In this document: one piece after another, positions 35,852 through 46,389 of the stretch | Layout: the number at the start of each line of letters is the position of its first letter | Position numbering within the stretch: the first letter of the stretch is position 1 | DNA from: Bacillota bacterium | GTDB lineage: Bacteria > Bacillota > Clostridia > Christensenellales > Aristaeellaceae | Assembly (NCBI GenBank): GCA_023398575.1 | Contig: JAEWSC010000010.1 | Span: 1-64,000 of the forward strand | Direction of reading: 5' to 3' | Length of the DNA: 64,000 nt | Notes under the pieces: generated by a model | The model's input: only the letters and a program-made list of their open reading frames with translations | Database searches by the model: none | Told to the model about the DNA's origin: nothing | Made by a program: the position numbers and the translations under genes

Positions 35852-37282
35852 TTACCTCAGTGATAGTTCGGGCATGCGTTTGCCTCTAAATTCCCGATCA
35901 ATAATACCCATCTGTTTTTTTACGATACGCCGCATCTCCACCGCGGGAGAAAAGCAGTAAGTGTCAAAATCATCGATTGTGATATTTTTAGCAGCCGTCA
36001 CATGCGGGAAGATCAATTTCAAAAAGCCCGTAGCAATGCGTTTGACCGCTTCCGTGTCGCGCACATCAGCACCGCCGGGAACTACGATGAGCTCATCGAC
36101 CACTGTACGGTACCGCGCCTCTTCTCGCATCGCGTGAATGATCTCTGAAAAATACTCTACATTCAACGCCCAGCCGCGTGCCACCAGGTTACTGCGCATC
36201 CTTGGGATATCCCAACCCTTTACAAAGCCGTGGAAACGGTCTAGAAGCGCTGAATCGCTATGGAACAAGCCAGGTAAAGCGGCAAACATATCGATATCTT
36301 CGTTCATCAGCGCCTCATTGATATTCCCCAGCAAGATCAAGCCGGCATCTGCGACACCATCATAATTGCCTACCTTATATTGACCGCTTTCCAGATAGCC
36401 TTTCAGGGTTGCCTGCATTTCAGACTCATCTGGAAAAGTGAAAGACGCAATTTCATCCATGGCCACATAATCATAACGGGCAAGCAGTCCGTTCATTTTA
36501 GCCGACATATCATAAAATAGCTTTGCCCTTGTCATGCTGCCGCTAGCTAGCCAGCCATACTTACTGATTCGAGAAAAGATATATGACTTTCCCGTACCCT
36601 TGGGCGCTAGCTCTATCAGGTTCAGCCGCTTTTCAGCAAAGGGAAGAAGGCGGCTGATTGTCGTCATTTTCTGGCGAAGACTGATATAGCCTTCAGGGTT
36701 TAAATCGACGGCGGAAAGTAAGATGTCTATCCATTCTTCTGTGGAAAAGTTAGCTCTACCAGCACGGTATTGTTCAAGCTCCACAGCGTAGGGACAAAAT
36801 GAAGAAAAGTCCGTTAGGCGGATCTGGCCTTCTCCTTTTTCATTCATCCTGTATTCCATGGTTACGACTCCCCAGGTATCCACAATCTTGGTCAGTTCTT
36901 CTCCAAAGTTGTTTACAACATAGGCGTCAACTACTGCGTCCGACTTTCTTTTGGGGAAGCTGTAATCGGGTAGTGAAAAATATGTCTCACCAGAAGACAC
37001 CTCCCGTTGGGTACGTACCTTTGCAAGGATGGTGACTTCCTCGTTTTTATACATCATCTTGTGCAAAAGTAAATCCCACTGTTCCCGACGAGGCAGCCGC
37101 TCGTCCATAAACTGCATGATACTTGGCATATCCGCCTGACCTTGCTGATCTGAATAGCGCATAATAAGCCAATCACGCAAATATGAAGGCATACTTAGTG
37201 CGCTGAAGGATTGAGATCGCTCAGGGTCCTTGAATACCACCATGTCCGCAAAATGCTTGCGCAGCTTTTCCTGCAACATCAT
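35852..37282 (-). CDS. brxL: BREX Lon-like AAA+ protein BrxL
   Basis: A 476-residue BrxL. An AAA+ core is clear: Walker A IELAPKGTGKSYIF, Walker B YDYVAMDEIASF, then LLGNINEAL and the Arg-finger region GLFHSDSALLDRFHGF. BrxL is the effector-side ATPase of BREX. BREX-1 BrxL proteins are near 680 residues and carry a C-terminal Lon-protease-like domain; that part is absent here, which may be normal for type 4 or a loss. ATG 37282 (GAGGTG before it) is preferred to GTG 37291. It starts 10 bases after pglZ. Confidence 0.85.
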   Translation of the reverse strand: MMLQEKLRKHFADMVVFKDPERSQSFSALSMPSYLRDWLIMRYSDQQGQADMPSIMQFMDERLPRREQWDLLLHKMMYKNEEVTILAKVRTQREVSSGETYFSLPDYSFPKRKSDAVVDAYVVNNFGEELTKIVDTWGVVTMEYRMNEKGEGQIRLTDFSSFCPYAVELEQYRAGRANFSTEEWIDILLSAVDLNPEGYISLRQKMTTISRLLPFAEKRLNLIELAPKGTGKSYIFSRISKYGWLASGSMTRAKLFYDMSAKMNGLLARYDYVAMDEIASFTFPDESEMQATLKGYLESGQYKVGNYDGVADAGLILLGNINEALMNEDIDMFAALPGLFHSDSALLDRFHGFVKGWDIPRMRSNLVARGWALNVEYFSEIIHAMREEARYRTVVDELIVVPGGADVRDTEAVKRIATGFLKLIFPHVTAAKNITIDDFDTYCFSPAVEMRRIVKKQMGIIDREFRGKRMPELSLR

Positions 37283-37292
37283 AATACTCACC

Positions 37293-39632
37293 TCAAATCC
37301 TCATATTGCGCTGTGTAAGTCCACTCTGGATCTGAACCTGGACTTCTTGTACCTTTGCAAGAGGTTTGCCCATTTCAGAAGCCTGGATCACAAAAACATA
37401 CTGCTTATCAGGATCAAGTAATGTAATGTCAAATTGCCAATTATTTTCTGTGATCCGTTCCCCCTTAAGCAACCTCCCTTCTACAATGGCGTTTGCCTCG
37501 GTAACTGGCTTATTTAGCGTCAGTTGCCATGAAAGCGGCTGCCCTTTCACTTTTCTCACCGTTTCCTGATAGGAGACCACACGAAGGACGGCCTTTTGTA
37601 CGACCAGAAGTGGAACAAGCGTTTCCTCCGGCGTAGCTCCGCCGTGATTTTCGCAACCGCAATTACCCGGCACGGAAAAACGATGGTAGTTGGTGACGAC
37701 CATGCACCCATTGGCGACGATCCAACCTTCACCTTCACAAGGTGTGGCAGTGTCGGCATAGCGGCCGAAATATTTCGGTGTCGCTCCGGCTGGGGTAGGA
37801 ATCGTCATCTGTCGGCATAATACCGCCATACGAGAGGAGCCATGATCTGAGGACAGGAGGACCCGGGAGGAACGGTGCATTTGTTTGACAGCGCAGGCTG
37901 CTATTTTATCGATTTCATCAAACTCCGAAAGAAGATAATCCGGATATTCCAACGACGAATGAATGATCTCGTCCATAGGCTTTTCATCAAAATGCATGAC
38001 CTGCATCTGATCATTTTGCCTGTTTATACTTGTAACGGTAGGCCATACAGCCCGGACAAGCACGCCAGCCGCCTCCAAGGTCGGATCGGCTTCCTCGATG
38101 CGTGCTTTCAACATGGGTTGCCATTCTGCACTCACACAATCCCAATAATGGATAGCAGCCGCATCGTCTTTTGCATTTATCAGGCAATCGGTCCTGGGCT
38201 TTTGCTCAAACCGTTTTTCTGGCCATTCATGAATCATTTGTTCCAGCTCAGGACTTATCTGATTGCGAAGCTTATCCAAACGGTATTGGGCAAAATAGGA
38301 CGTAATCCATTCGTTCTCCCCCTGCATAGGCGCAGCATAAGCAACAAGCTGAGGGAAGAGCTTGCGGATATCTTCCCTTTGACGCACTTGTTCAAAAGTA
38401 AAGTGTTGTTTTTGGAACAACAACTTAATTCCTTCGCATTTTTCCCTTCTGGTATGATAGGAAAGCATATTTTGCTGCACTTCTTGGGGAAGACCTTCCC
38501 ACTGAACCCAGGTTTCTTGTGAGAGCTCCGTGACATTAAGCTTATCTAGTACTTCCTTTCGAGCGGTCCGCTGCTCTAGCAACTCTGTTTCTGGACTCGC
38601 AGCCATATCGAAAAGCGCGATTTCCGCGTGGCGTAAAAAGTCTCCGGGCTTCTTGGAAAGTCGCATTACCTCCGAAAGATAGGGGTTACCTATACGGTCT
38701 TGCCCGCTTAGCAGTTTAAGTAAAAGCCACAGAATGCCCCTTTCTATATATCCCACTCCCTGCCAACCCCTCAAAATATCCATGCTATGGAAGGCTTCCA
38801 GATGAAGCATATGGCGCAGTGCATCAGCAAGCGTATCGCTTACAGGTAGGCGATCAAGCAGTGCGTCCCAAACGGCATCCTCAAGTGCTGCTCTAGTAAA
38901 TTCCTTGAGTTCCCAGTATTTTTGCGTCAGAATCTCATAACTGGACGTATATACCTGGACATCAAAACAGCCCATATTGCTGGAGCGAAAGCTTGCGATG
39001 TACGGTGTTTTTAATGTTGCGTCACGCAAAAACGATTGTTCCCATGCCACTAAATATTCCTGAAAGCAGATTGCGTCTACCGTTTGGCTTGGTGCCCTCA
39101 TTTTCCCATCTATGACCCGCAGAAGACACGGAGCATCGCTTTCATTATCCAACACCCAAGCCTCAGCTGCTTGATCTGGAACTTTCCAGGCGAGGTTTTG
39201 CCCAATAGCCATGACTTCATGAAAAACCGCATCCATGCAAAAGAGAGGCACATAGATCCTTCTCCCTTTTGATTCGTCTGCACTTTCCAAGTTGTTTTCA
39301 ATCGCCGCAAGGCGCAAAAGCAGGTTCTCATAATGCTGCCTCGTAGCGCTGAGACGCAGCAATTCCCCAAGCGGCAGCACCAATGTGTGCCCATTGGCAT
39401 TTTCGATATCTTGGAGCAATTTGTAGCATAGCGGCTCAGCATTTTCATTCGGGCAATGCCTGGAAGCATACATTATGTTGTCTGCTCCTCGCTCCTTCAA
39501 AAACACCAACAATTGCTGCCAATCCCGAACAGCTCTGACCAATATAAAGCGAGTGGCAAATCGGTGTGCCCGTTGTTGATCGTCAAGCAAAGACTGTTTT
39601 AATGCTTCAAAGGTAGCCATATTGGTCAGCAT
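37293..39632 (-). CDS. pglZ: BREX alkaline-phosphatase-like protein PglZ
   Basis: A 779-residue PglZ. The metal-binding signature of the alkaline phosphatase superfamily is seen as LLSSDHGSSR, followed by ENHGGATPEETLVPLLV, the typical PglZ C-terminal block. The N-terminal half is helical and unlike the catalytic part. PglZ is present in every BREX type and is needed for defence; its substrate is unknown. AAGGAGG lies six bases before ATG 39632. It lies between brxC and brxL, the order of type 4 BREX. Confidence 0.9.
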   Translation of the reverse strand: MLTNMATFEALKQSLLDDQQRAHRFATRFILVRAVRDWQQLLVFLKERGADNIMYASRHCPNENAEPLCYKLLQDIENANGHTLVLPLGELLRLSATRQHYENLLLRLAAIENNLESADESKGRRIYVPLFCMDAVFHEVMAIGQNLAWKVPDQAAEAWVLDNESDAPCLLRVIDGKMRAPSQTVDAICFQEYLVAWEQSFLRDATLKTPYIASFRSSNMGCFDVQVYTSSYEILTQKYWELKEFTRAALEDAVWDALLDRLPVSDTLADALRHMLHLEAFHSMDILRGWQGVGYIERGILWLLLKLLSGQDRIGNPYLSEVMRLSKKPGDFLRHAEIALFDMAASPETELLEQRTARKEVLDKLNVTELSQETWVQWEGLPQEVQQNMLSYHTRREKCEGIKLLFQKQHFTFEQVRQREDIRKLFPQLVAYAAPMQGENEWITSYFAQYRLDKLRNQISPELEQMIHEWPEKRFEQKPRTDCLINAKDDAAAIHYWDCVSAEWQPMLKARIEEADPTLEAAGVLVRAVWPTVTSINRQNDQMQVMHFDEKPMDEIIHSSLEYPDYLLSEFDEIDKIAACAVKQMHRSSRVLLSSDHGSSRMAVLCRQMTIPTPAGATPKYFGRYADTATPCEGEGWIVANGCMVVTNYHRFSVPGNCGCENHGGATPEETLVPLLVVQKAVLRVVSYQETVRKVKGQPLSWQLTLNKPVTEANAIVEGRLLKGERITENNWQFDITLLDPDKQYVFVIQASEMGKPLAKVQEVQVQIQSGLTQRNMRI

Positions 39633-39643
39633 AAACGCCCTCC

Positions 39644-42600
39644 TTACTTGTCTTCTTCTAGTATCGCCATACCCAGCGCTGCGCTTGACTTGACCAACTC
39701 CATCAAGTAAGCCTTTGCCCGATCTGGCGTCATATCTTCGATCTTTCTACGCACGGAAGGCATTGCCTTCGTTTGATATGCTTGCTCCAGCATCCTGCCG
39801 CTCTCCCGGATCAGATCGTGCAACCTTGATGGCCAATCAGAAACGTTCCTGCCGATTATACGAAGCATCTGCGTACGCAGCTCATTCACGGTCAGATAGG
39901 TGCCGATCATATGCCGATTATTTGGCACAATATGCTTCACTATCATCTGATCGCATAAACTTTGATCCACTAACTGATTTTTCCACAGGATGTTATTTGC
40001 CTGCAAGTTTTCTATCAGCTTAGCTATATAATTGGGATGACCAGGTCGCTGCGAACGCAGGGACTGTATGACATCTTTGAAAGCTGGATCATCATAGACA
40101 GGTATCCACTCGATTGGTGTCCCCATTTTATCTGACCAAGCATTGGGTGAGTCAACGCCCGAGATATCACGCCACAAACTACGCATCTGTTCAAAGAGCT
40201 GCAAGGCCTTCATGTTTTGAACATGCCGCTCCACTTCAGAGCGGAAGACAGTAGCGTCCTTCTCCCAAGCGTTGGCCTGCAATTCACGGGTAAGATTTGT
40301 CCGTATGCTTTCCAGAGGTAGATCAATATTGAATTCTTTAAACACATAAGCTTGCAGAAGCTTGTCCTCGCCAAAGATCATAACTCGGATGTCTGTTATT
40401 TGATCTTTCAATTCCTCGGCCAGGTTCGAAGGATCCTCCCGTTGACTTCTTACAATTACATTCCAAAGCTTTTGCAATGCGTCTACGTTACCTAAGGTGA
40501 CCAGCCTCAAAATGCTGAAAGGTAGGCGGTATTGTCCGAATATACCCCGCAACTGTGCATAAGCATCTTTCAGATCTGATGCCTGCTGTGCAAGTAGTGC
40601 GTTCAACACACACACAAGCTGCGTTTCCTTTTCCCAGCTTTCCATCTCCTGCTGGAATTTATCTCGTCCCCATAGCCAACAGCCACTTTCAGCAGTGCGA
40701 ACCTTGGCCGCTTCACGAACGTCAGACATCTGCTTTCCCAATGAACCTATAATATAAGATACCGTTTGAGGCGCATGCTTTTCCAGGAAAACGTTCATAC
40801 CCTGCAACAAATTATCCGTGATGAGCAGATTCCTCAAATACAAGTGCAAGCGGTGTGTTTGTGACATTAGATCATACAATTTGTCAGCAATGACAAGTTC
40901 TGTCCCTGGATCAGTGGAATTCATGAACCGGATCATGTATCCGATGGTCTGGGACAAATTTTCTTTATTATCCTGCTCTTCATAGGCCTTGCTGTACTCC
41001 ACCACCCATATTGGATATTGCCACTGCGCCACCTTTATACGCATATGCTTGCACGCCTCAGCTAGGGTCACGGTCTGATCCTCGCTTAAGCCGAAAATGC
41101 TGGCAATACGCTGGCATAGTTCCAGATGCTTTGGGTCCATTTTAAGCAATTTATAACTTAGTGCGATGGCTTTGCCTTTTAGCATATCTTCAACGACTTT
41201 TGCCATGCCTTCCACGCTCATAAGCACGGTATTGCGCCCATCATCCAGGTAATGCTGCCCTTTTGTATAGCCCGTCAGCAGGTATCCCACGATGAAGGAG
41301 GCAATGGCGCTGGGGAAATAACCAAAAGGTGGTGCTTGCAACATATCCCAAATGTGCACAAATCGTGTCGGCTGCGCTTGATTTCCATCGATCAGTTCCT
41401 GCAGCGCACGGTATGCCTTATTTAGCGGATTTGCCTTAGGCTGACTCAGTCCATCACGATTTTCCCAAAGGCCATCATCAATGATCTGTTTGATCAAACC
41501 GTCAAAAGCGCCACGGGAACCAGTATCCAGCCCCATGCCCATTTTGATGTACGTATTACCGTACTGTGGCTTATATAAATTATCGTTAAGGGACAGTTGT
41601 TCTGGCCCATACCCGTATACCTTATTTACGATCTTATCTAGATAGGCCGATAAATTATCACTTATCTGCTTCTTTTCCCCGCAGAAGGTTGCAAACTTAA
41701 TAACCACTGCCAATTTATTGCACCAGGCAGTTAATATACTCTTGGCAGCATCGGCGTAAAACCGTCGATTTTGATCACCTGTTACGCCTGCATATTCTTC
41801 CCGCGCCTTTGCCTTGATCCAAGCGTCCCATTGATCAGCTCGGATGGGCTCGGCCATATTGATGAAGATGATGCGACCATTCTCCTCTTTGGAGGCTTCA
41901 ATTTCGATGAACTGATTGATCTTGGGGATATCCGCTTCTTCCTTGGGCAGCAGAAGAAGAACGCCAATCCGATAAGGCTTTTCTGCAATAAAACGTCCAA
42001 GATCGCTGAGGGTTGCGCGGGCATTGCTGCTCAGAGCAGAACAAGGTCTGACTAGGAAGCGCTCTGCGAACCGGTTAGGCATGTTACTGCGGTACAACGA
42101 TTTCGTAGCTTCAAAGATATCCCCGCCGGATGCCATGCAGCGCTCGAAACTTTTCTCCAAACTCACACGTTTAGTAATCTCTTCAAGACGCGCCTGATCA
42201 ATGCTCATCATTGGGAACGTTATTTGCATGTCGTCCGCCGCACCTGTTAGGTTAATATAGCCCTTACGTGCAAAAGACTCCAGTATTACGTCTGTTTTTC
42301 CGTTTAGAGGCGTTCCAATAAAAGCTATTTGCACATTACGCACCAGCGGCCGATAGATTCGGTTACCACGAGCTTCTTTTTCCAGAAGCATCAGCAGCAT
42401 AATAACCTTAAAAACGCGCAGTTCCTGCTCATCCATGCTGTCACATTTATTCAAATAGTAACTTCGAATCTCTTGGGTCTGTGGGCTTGCGTCGGCGTTT
42501 TCCACGGCGAAGAAATAGTTCCATAGATAATCTACTGTCAACCACGGAGACCGCTCCATATCCTGATTTTGAATGAACCAATTGAAATTTTCTCTGGTGC

Positions 42601-42820
42601 CACCTGCCTGGTCGCCTCTTAAGAAGCTGAACATTGTGCGCTGGCTGGCACTGAAGCTAGAAGAGAGCATGGTAAGCAAAAACGCCGTGTATGGATGCAT
42701 GGGTGCCAGGGCCACAAAATCCTGTTCACGAAGGTTACTGTTGCCCGGCATGGCATCTATTAACGCTCGGAAAGCAGGACGGGCTGTATATCCCATAATG
42801 TATCCCGCTTGTTTTCCCAA
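39644..42820 (-). pseudogene. brxC: BrxC, C-terminal part in a shifted frame
   Basis: A 1058-codon frame that continues the BrxC ATPase. Residues after the frame junction read ARPAFRALIDAMPGNSNLRE and then APMHPYTAFLL, which is the expected follow-on to the first part. The remainder is the long helical C-terminal region of BrxC/PglY-type proteins. The nominal ATG at 42820 lies in the overlap with the first part and has no ribosome site, so this is not an independent gene. A -1 shift at CAG CCC (plus-strand 42781-42783) would join the parts as WDIQP-RPAFRALID. It is scored as disrupted unless the shift is programmed. Confidence 0.8.
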
Positions 42821-43821
42821 ACAGTTTTGTTTCGCTCCACAGGCAGGATGGCATTGCCCATGAGCTGGTAAGAAGTCAAGTCATTCATGGCCAAATTATG
42901 CATATAGAAACGGTTGCGAAGCACCCGGCGTGCCTCTGCATCCATCGCGCCAAACTGCTCCAAGTCCCTGTGCGTGATAAGAAACAGGAAGAATGGAATG
43001 CTGGCAGAGGCATGGGCCAATTCCTGCAAAGAAGAAACAGCGTTATTGTTCCTGAAGTAATCGGTGAACTCATCCCATATAAGAACAATAGCATCAACCT
43101 TGTTCTGCCTGATGATGTCCGCTAGCCAAGCCTTCATTTCCTCAGGGCCGCTGATAAGATACCTGCCTTCCTTCTCCATCACATGAAGGATATTCATGAG
43201 TATGCTTGTATCTTCCGGGTTTGCGTTCACGTGAGCGCGGATCATATCCGCTGTTGCACCGATGGGGAACTCCTGAGGATATTTGCGAATGGCGGCGTCG
43301 AAATTAAAAGTGCTCTCAGCATTGAGGAGCTCGCCGATAACCATGTCGCGAAGGGTAGCGGCATCCGTTTTTGCAAAGCCCTTTGCACGAAGGCTGTTTT
43401 TGACAGCGGACTGTATCTCCATGAACAGGCGCGTATCATCCCTAACCATGGCGGAGGCGCTTTTAAAAACGGGCACGATGATCTTTTTGTTTAAACGCAA
43501 CGCTGAAAACTCCGCCCATAAGCTCTGCACAGGAGGATACTTATCGAACCAGGTCTTAACCTCGCTTAAATCATCCTCCAAAAGATGCTTGATCAGGAAA
43601 GCGGCGTATGTTTTGCCGGTACCAAATGCACCGGTCATCCAGAGCGCCTTTCGATTCTCCTGGCGCTCCCCGCTCAATGCTGCAATCAGGTCTTGAACGA
43701 TCCTGCGGATGCTTTCATGCGGTATGAATGATTTCCACGCGTGCTGATGGGCCTTATCATTCTCTTGAGAAAAAACCGGTATGAAGTCTGCATCCACACG
43801 GACATATTCCCGATACAGCAT
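42760..43821 (-). pseudogene. brxC: BrxC ATPase, N-terminal part ending at a frameshift
   Basis: A 353-codon frame with the BrxC P-loop domain: Walker A TGAFGTGKTYAAFLI near residue 63 and a Walker B-like AIVLIWDEFTDYF near residue 240. AGGAGTGTCCTTAT precedes ATG 43821. The protein would end shortly after WENKRDTLWDIQP in a non-homologous tail (VLLSER). BrxC is a large (about 1200 residues or more) ATPase essential to BREX. Without the rest it is unlikely to work. The two frames overlap by 61 bases. Confidence 0.8.
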
Positions 43822-43850
43822 ATAAGGACACTCCTAATCACTTTTGTAAT

Positions 43851-46181
43851 TTAAGCTCGATAAAGCGCGAGTACATCCTGGCAAGACTTGGCATCCGACA
43901 AACGAATATTATCCAGCCCCATGGCCATATCCGCCTGGATGTAATCCGGGTAATCCTTGCTTAACCCCAGGATGATGGCACGAAGTGTGCTGGTATCAAT
44001 GGCGAAAATCTGCTGGGGGGTCAAGCCGCTATCATTGGCTTCGCAATTATCCAGCTGCTCAAGAGTGAAGGAGTACCGCCCTTCCTCGTGCTCGGCAAAC
44101 AGATAGAGCGCGTATAGAATCGCCAGCGGCTCCGCATCGAGCCATCCTTTGCGATACATGTAAACTTTTGCTTTTCGCTTTTCTGGCACTCCCTGCCCAA
44201 GTTCTTCGCCTAAATATGAATTCTGTAAAGTGGACCACAGAGCATTAAGCGCATTGGTCTTTGTTCGCTCAGCGGTCGCGCTTCCCATATTCTCCATTAT
44301 TTCGCCTTTATCAACATAGGAACCTGGAGCTACATGTAAACAATACCAATTTGCGATAGGCGCATTGTAAGCAAGATTGCACCAGGTTAACGCCCAAAAC
44401 AACCTGGATTCAGCACCTGCCTCTAAAAACATCATACCGAATGGAGACAAATCGCTCGTATTAATAATGCCTGCATCCTTCAACCAAAACCTAAATCCAT
44501 CATATTGCTTAACACCTAACAAACCATTGCTCCAAAAATTCTGTCTCCTCTCAAAAAAAAGAGCAAGCCATTCATGCTTCATACCGAAGCCTTTATAACG
44601 ATCTATACTTTTCACGCGATTAGCCTCCTTTGTAACATATAATGATTTGGCTACAAGGCAGCCTTTATCAATTGAAAAACATTTGAGACAATGTCTGCAT
44701 TTCTGATCACCAATTTCGATCTTTTCGCGGTTTATTTTCAATGCACCATATTCACATTCGGCTTCGCATACACGACATCCAATACAGTAACACGACTTTG
44801 AAACAGCCATTCTTATAAACTTTGCAGTTGTTCTATCATGTATGATATCAATGGGATAAAAGCTTGTCTCAAACCCGTTTTGATTTCTCTTACACAAAAT
44901 ACGATATTTTATTTTGCTGACACTTGATACGATTTCTCCATTATCGTCTCCCTGCCAGCTGATTCTCCCAACTGCTTTGATCCATTGCCTGAATTGTGAT
45001 AAATTGCCCTGAGCCGTCAACGTTAGCGTCTTGCCATCGTAGCTTTCCTGGACACGGCTTTGGGCATTGTAGATGTTATTGCCACCAACACGTGATATCC
45101 ATCTGCCATCCTCAACATACTGTTTAACATCATTTGCATTCGCACAAACAGCGCTTGCGTATTGTTCAATATTCTCAAGAAATGGCTCGATTTCATCATG
45201 ATAATTTTTGTTTGTGACATAGTCGCGCCAGCCAGATGCCATCGGACAAATAGCACAACCTACTCGGGTCAATCCCTTTCTATAAGCGTTATTGATCTTT
45301 ATGTCATGTGTAAATAGATAGTTAAACACCTCTGCAACATTCCAGTCAAAAATTGGCCGAATGTTGACTTGCGTTGCATGTTTTACGCCTTCCGCTGCAG
45401 CTTCATAAGTCGACCTTTTTTCACTTTCATCTCCCCGGACACCTTCAAAGACCAGTGCTTTTGCAGAATTTGCTTTAATAAGTTCGCGAATTTTCAGTAA
45501 TCCTGGCGCTGATTTATGTATGCTACAGCACCATCTTTGCCTTCTGGCAGGAGGCCCTGCTAGTTCCCAAGTCTCCTTTGGCGAGAGCTTGGATGATTCC
45601 ATAGATGAGGCTACTTTCAGCTCAATCCCTGGGTAGTAATTATCCAAATTCTTTATGTTTTCGTAAGTGTCTGATAACTCCATCCCAGTATCACTAAAAA
45701 TGACGTGATAATCATGTATGCTTAAAGCGCGATAGACCAAATCAAACATGACGGCGGAGTCTTTTCCGCCACTATAAGCTACATAAATAAAATCAACCGA
45801 AGATTTGTACTTTTTCCATTCTTCATAGACAAAAGAAATCGCTTTCTGTTCAAGACCAGCGGAGACAAGCGCATTCTTTTTAGTCATTAGTTCTATATTT
45901 ATTGGTGTCAACTGTAATTCCTTTTGATATACTTCAACGCTTGGCGTAGTATAAAAACCTCCGCCTTTTGTCTCTGCTACCAACTCTCCATCAACAAGGT
46001 ATCTTCTTGCGCCTTCCGCCCATAACAATGGTTCCTTGCATTGTGGATATGACCAGTATTGATTAAAACCAAGCATATCTAATTCTTCAAAGAAAACAGG
46101 GCGAATGGGCTTTATAATGCCATTAGCCTCAGGAGATAAAATAAAGCCATGTGTCTCTTTATCCCAAAGATATTGGTACAA
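43851..46181 (-). CDS. brxP: BrxP: PAPS-reductase/DndC-like protein with Fe-S and DUF4007-like domains
   Basis: A 776-residue protein. Residues 130-330 are a PP-loop PAPS-reductase domain with AYSGGKDSAVMFDL and HVIFSDTGMELSDTYENI. Cys pairs in VGCAICP and a ferredoxin-like segment (CYCIGCRVCEAEC, then CRHCLKC) can carry Fe-S clusters. The last 250 residues look like DUF4007, a domain found with DNA phosphorothioation genes. It is the marker of type 4 BREX and related to DndC, which suggests a sulfur-based DNA modification. No ATG suits: TTG 46181 lies shortly after an in-frame stop, with only weak AGGGAAG before it. It has its own promoter at 46284-46312. Confidence 0.87.
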   Translation of the reverse strand: MYQYLWDKETHGFILSPEANGIIKPIRPVFFEELDMLGFNQYWSYPQCKEPLLWAEGARRYLVDGELVAETKGGGFYTTPSVEVYQKELQLTPINIELMTKKNALVSAGLEQKAISFVYEEWKKYKSSVDFIYVAYSGGKDSAVMFDLVYRALSIHDYHVIFSDTGMELSDTYENIKNLDNYYPGIELKVASSMESSKLSPKETWELAGPPARRQRWCCSIHKSAPGLLKIRELIKANSAKALVFEGVRGDESEKRSTYEAAAEGVKHATQVNIRPIFDWNVAEVFNYLFTHDIKINNAYRKGLTRVGCAICPMASGWRDYVTNKNYHDEIEPFLENIEQYASAVCANANDVKQYVEDGRWISRVGGNNIYNAQSRVQESYDGKTLTLTAQGNLSQFRQWIKAVGRISWQGDDNGEIVSSVSKIKYRILCKRNQNGFETSFYPIDIIHDRTTAKFIRMAVSKSCYCIGCRVCEAECEYGALKINREKIEIGDQKCRHCLKCFSIDKGCLVAKSLYVTKEANRVKSIDRYKGFGMKHEWLALFFERRQNFWSNGLLGVKQYDGFRFWLKDAGIINTSDLSPFGMMFLEAGAESRLFWALTWCNLAYNAPIANWYCLHVAPGSYVDKGEIMENMGSATAERTKTNALNALWSTLQNSYLGEELGQGVPEKRKAKVYMYRKGWLDAEPLAILYALYLFAEHEEGRYSFTLEQLDNCEANDSGLTPQQIFAIDTSTLRAIILGLSKDYPDYIQADMAMGLDNIRLSDAKSCQDVLALYRA

Positions 46182-46283
46182 ATTGCTTCCCTGCCATTTC
46201 TGTTATTAAGTTAATTATGCTCCACGCCAAAATAGATATCATGAGGCAAGCAGTCGCGTGCAATTCACCTCATCCAGCGACAG

Positions 46284-46312
46284 ATTATACCATATTTCTA
46301 CAACAATGTCTA
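46284..46312 (-). promoter_or_regulatory. Promoter of the BREX core (brxP-brxC-pglZ-brxL)
   Basis: Minus strand -35 TAGACA (46312-46307), 17-base spacer, -10 TATAAT (46289-46284), about 100 bases before brxP. It separates the BREX core from the upstream large ORF. The 208-base gap (46182-46389) holds no other gene; a 35-codon frame that overlaps the brxP start is visible but weak. Confidence 0.65.
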
Positions 46313-46389
46313 GGAAACCCATTGTTTTATAGATCCATCGGACGATAAGTGGTACAATCCCACAACTACATTCAAGATGTCAATTTCAC

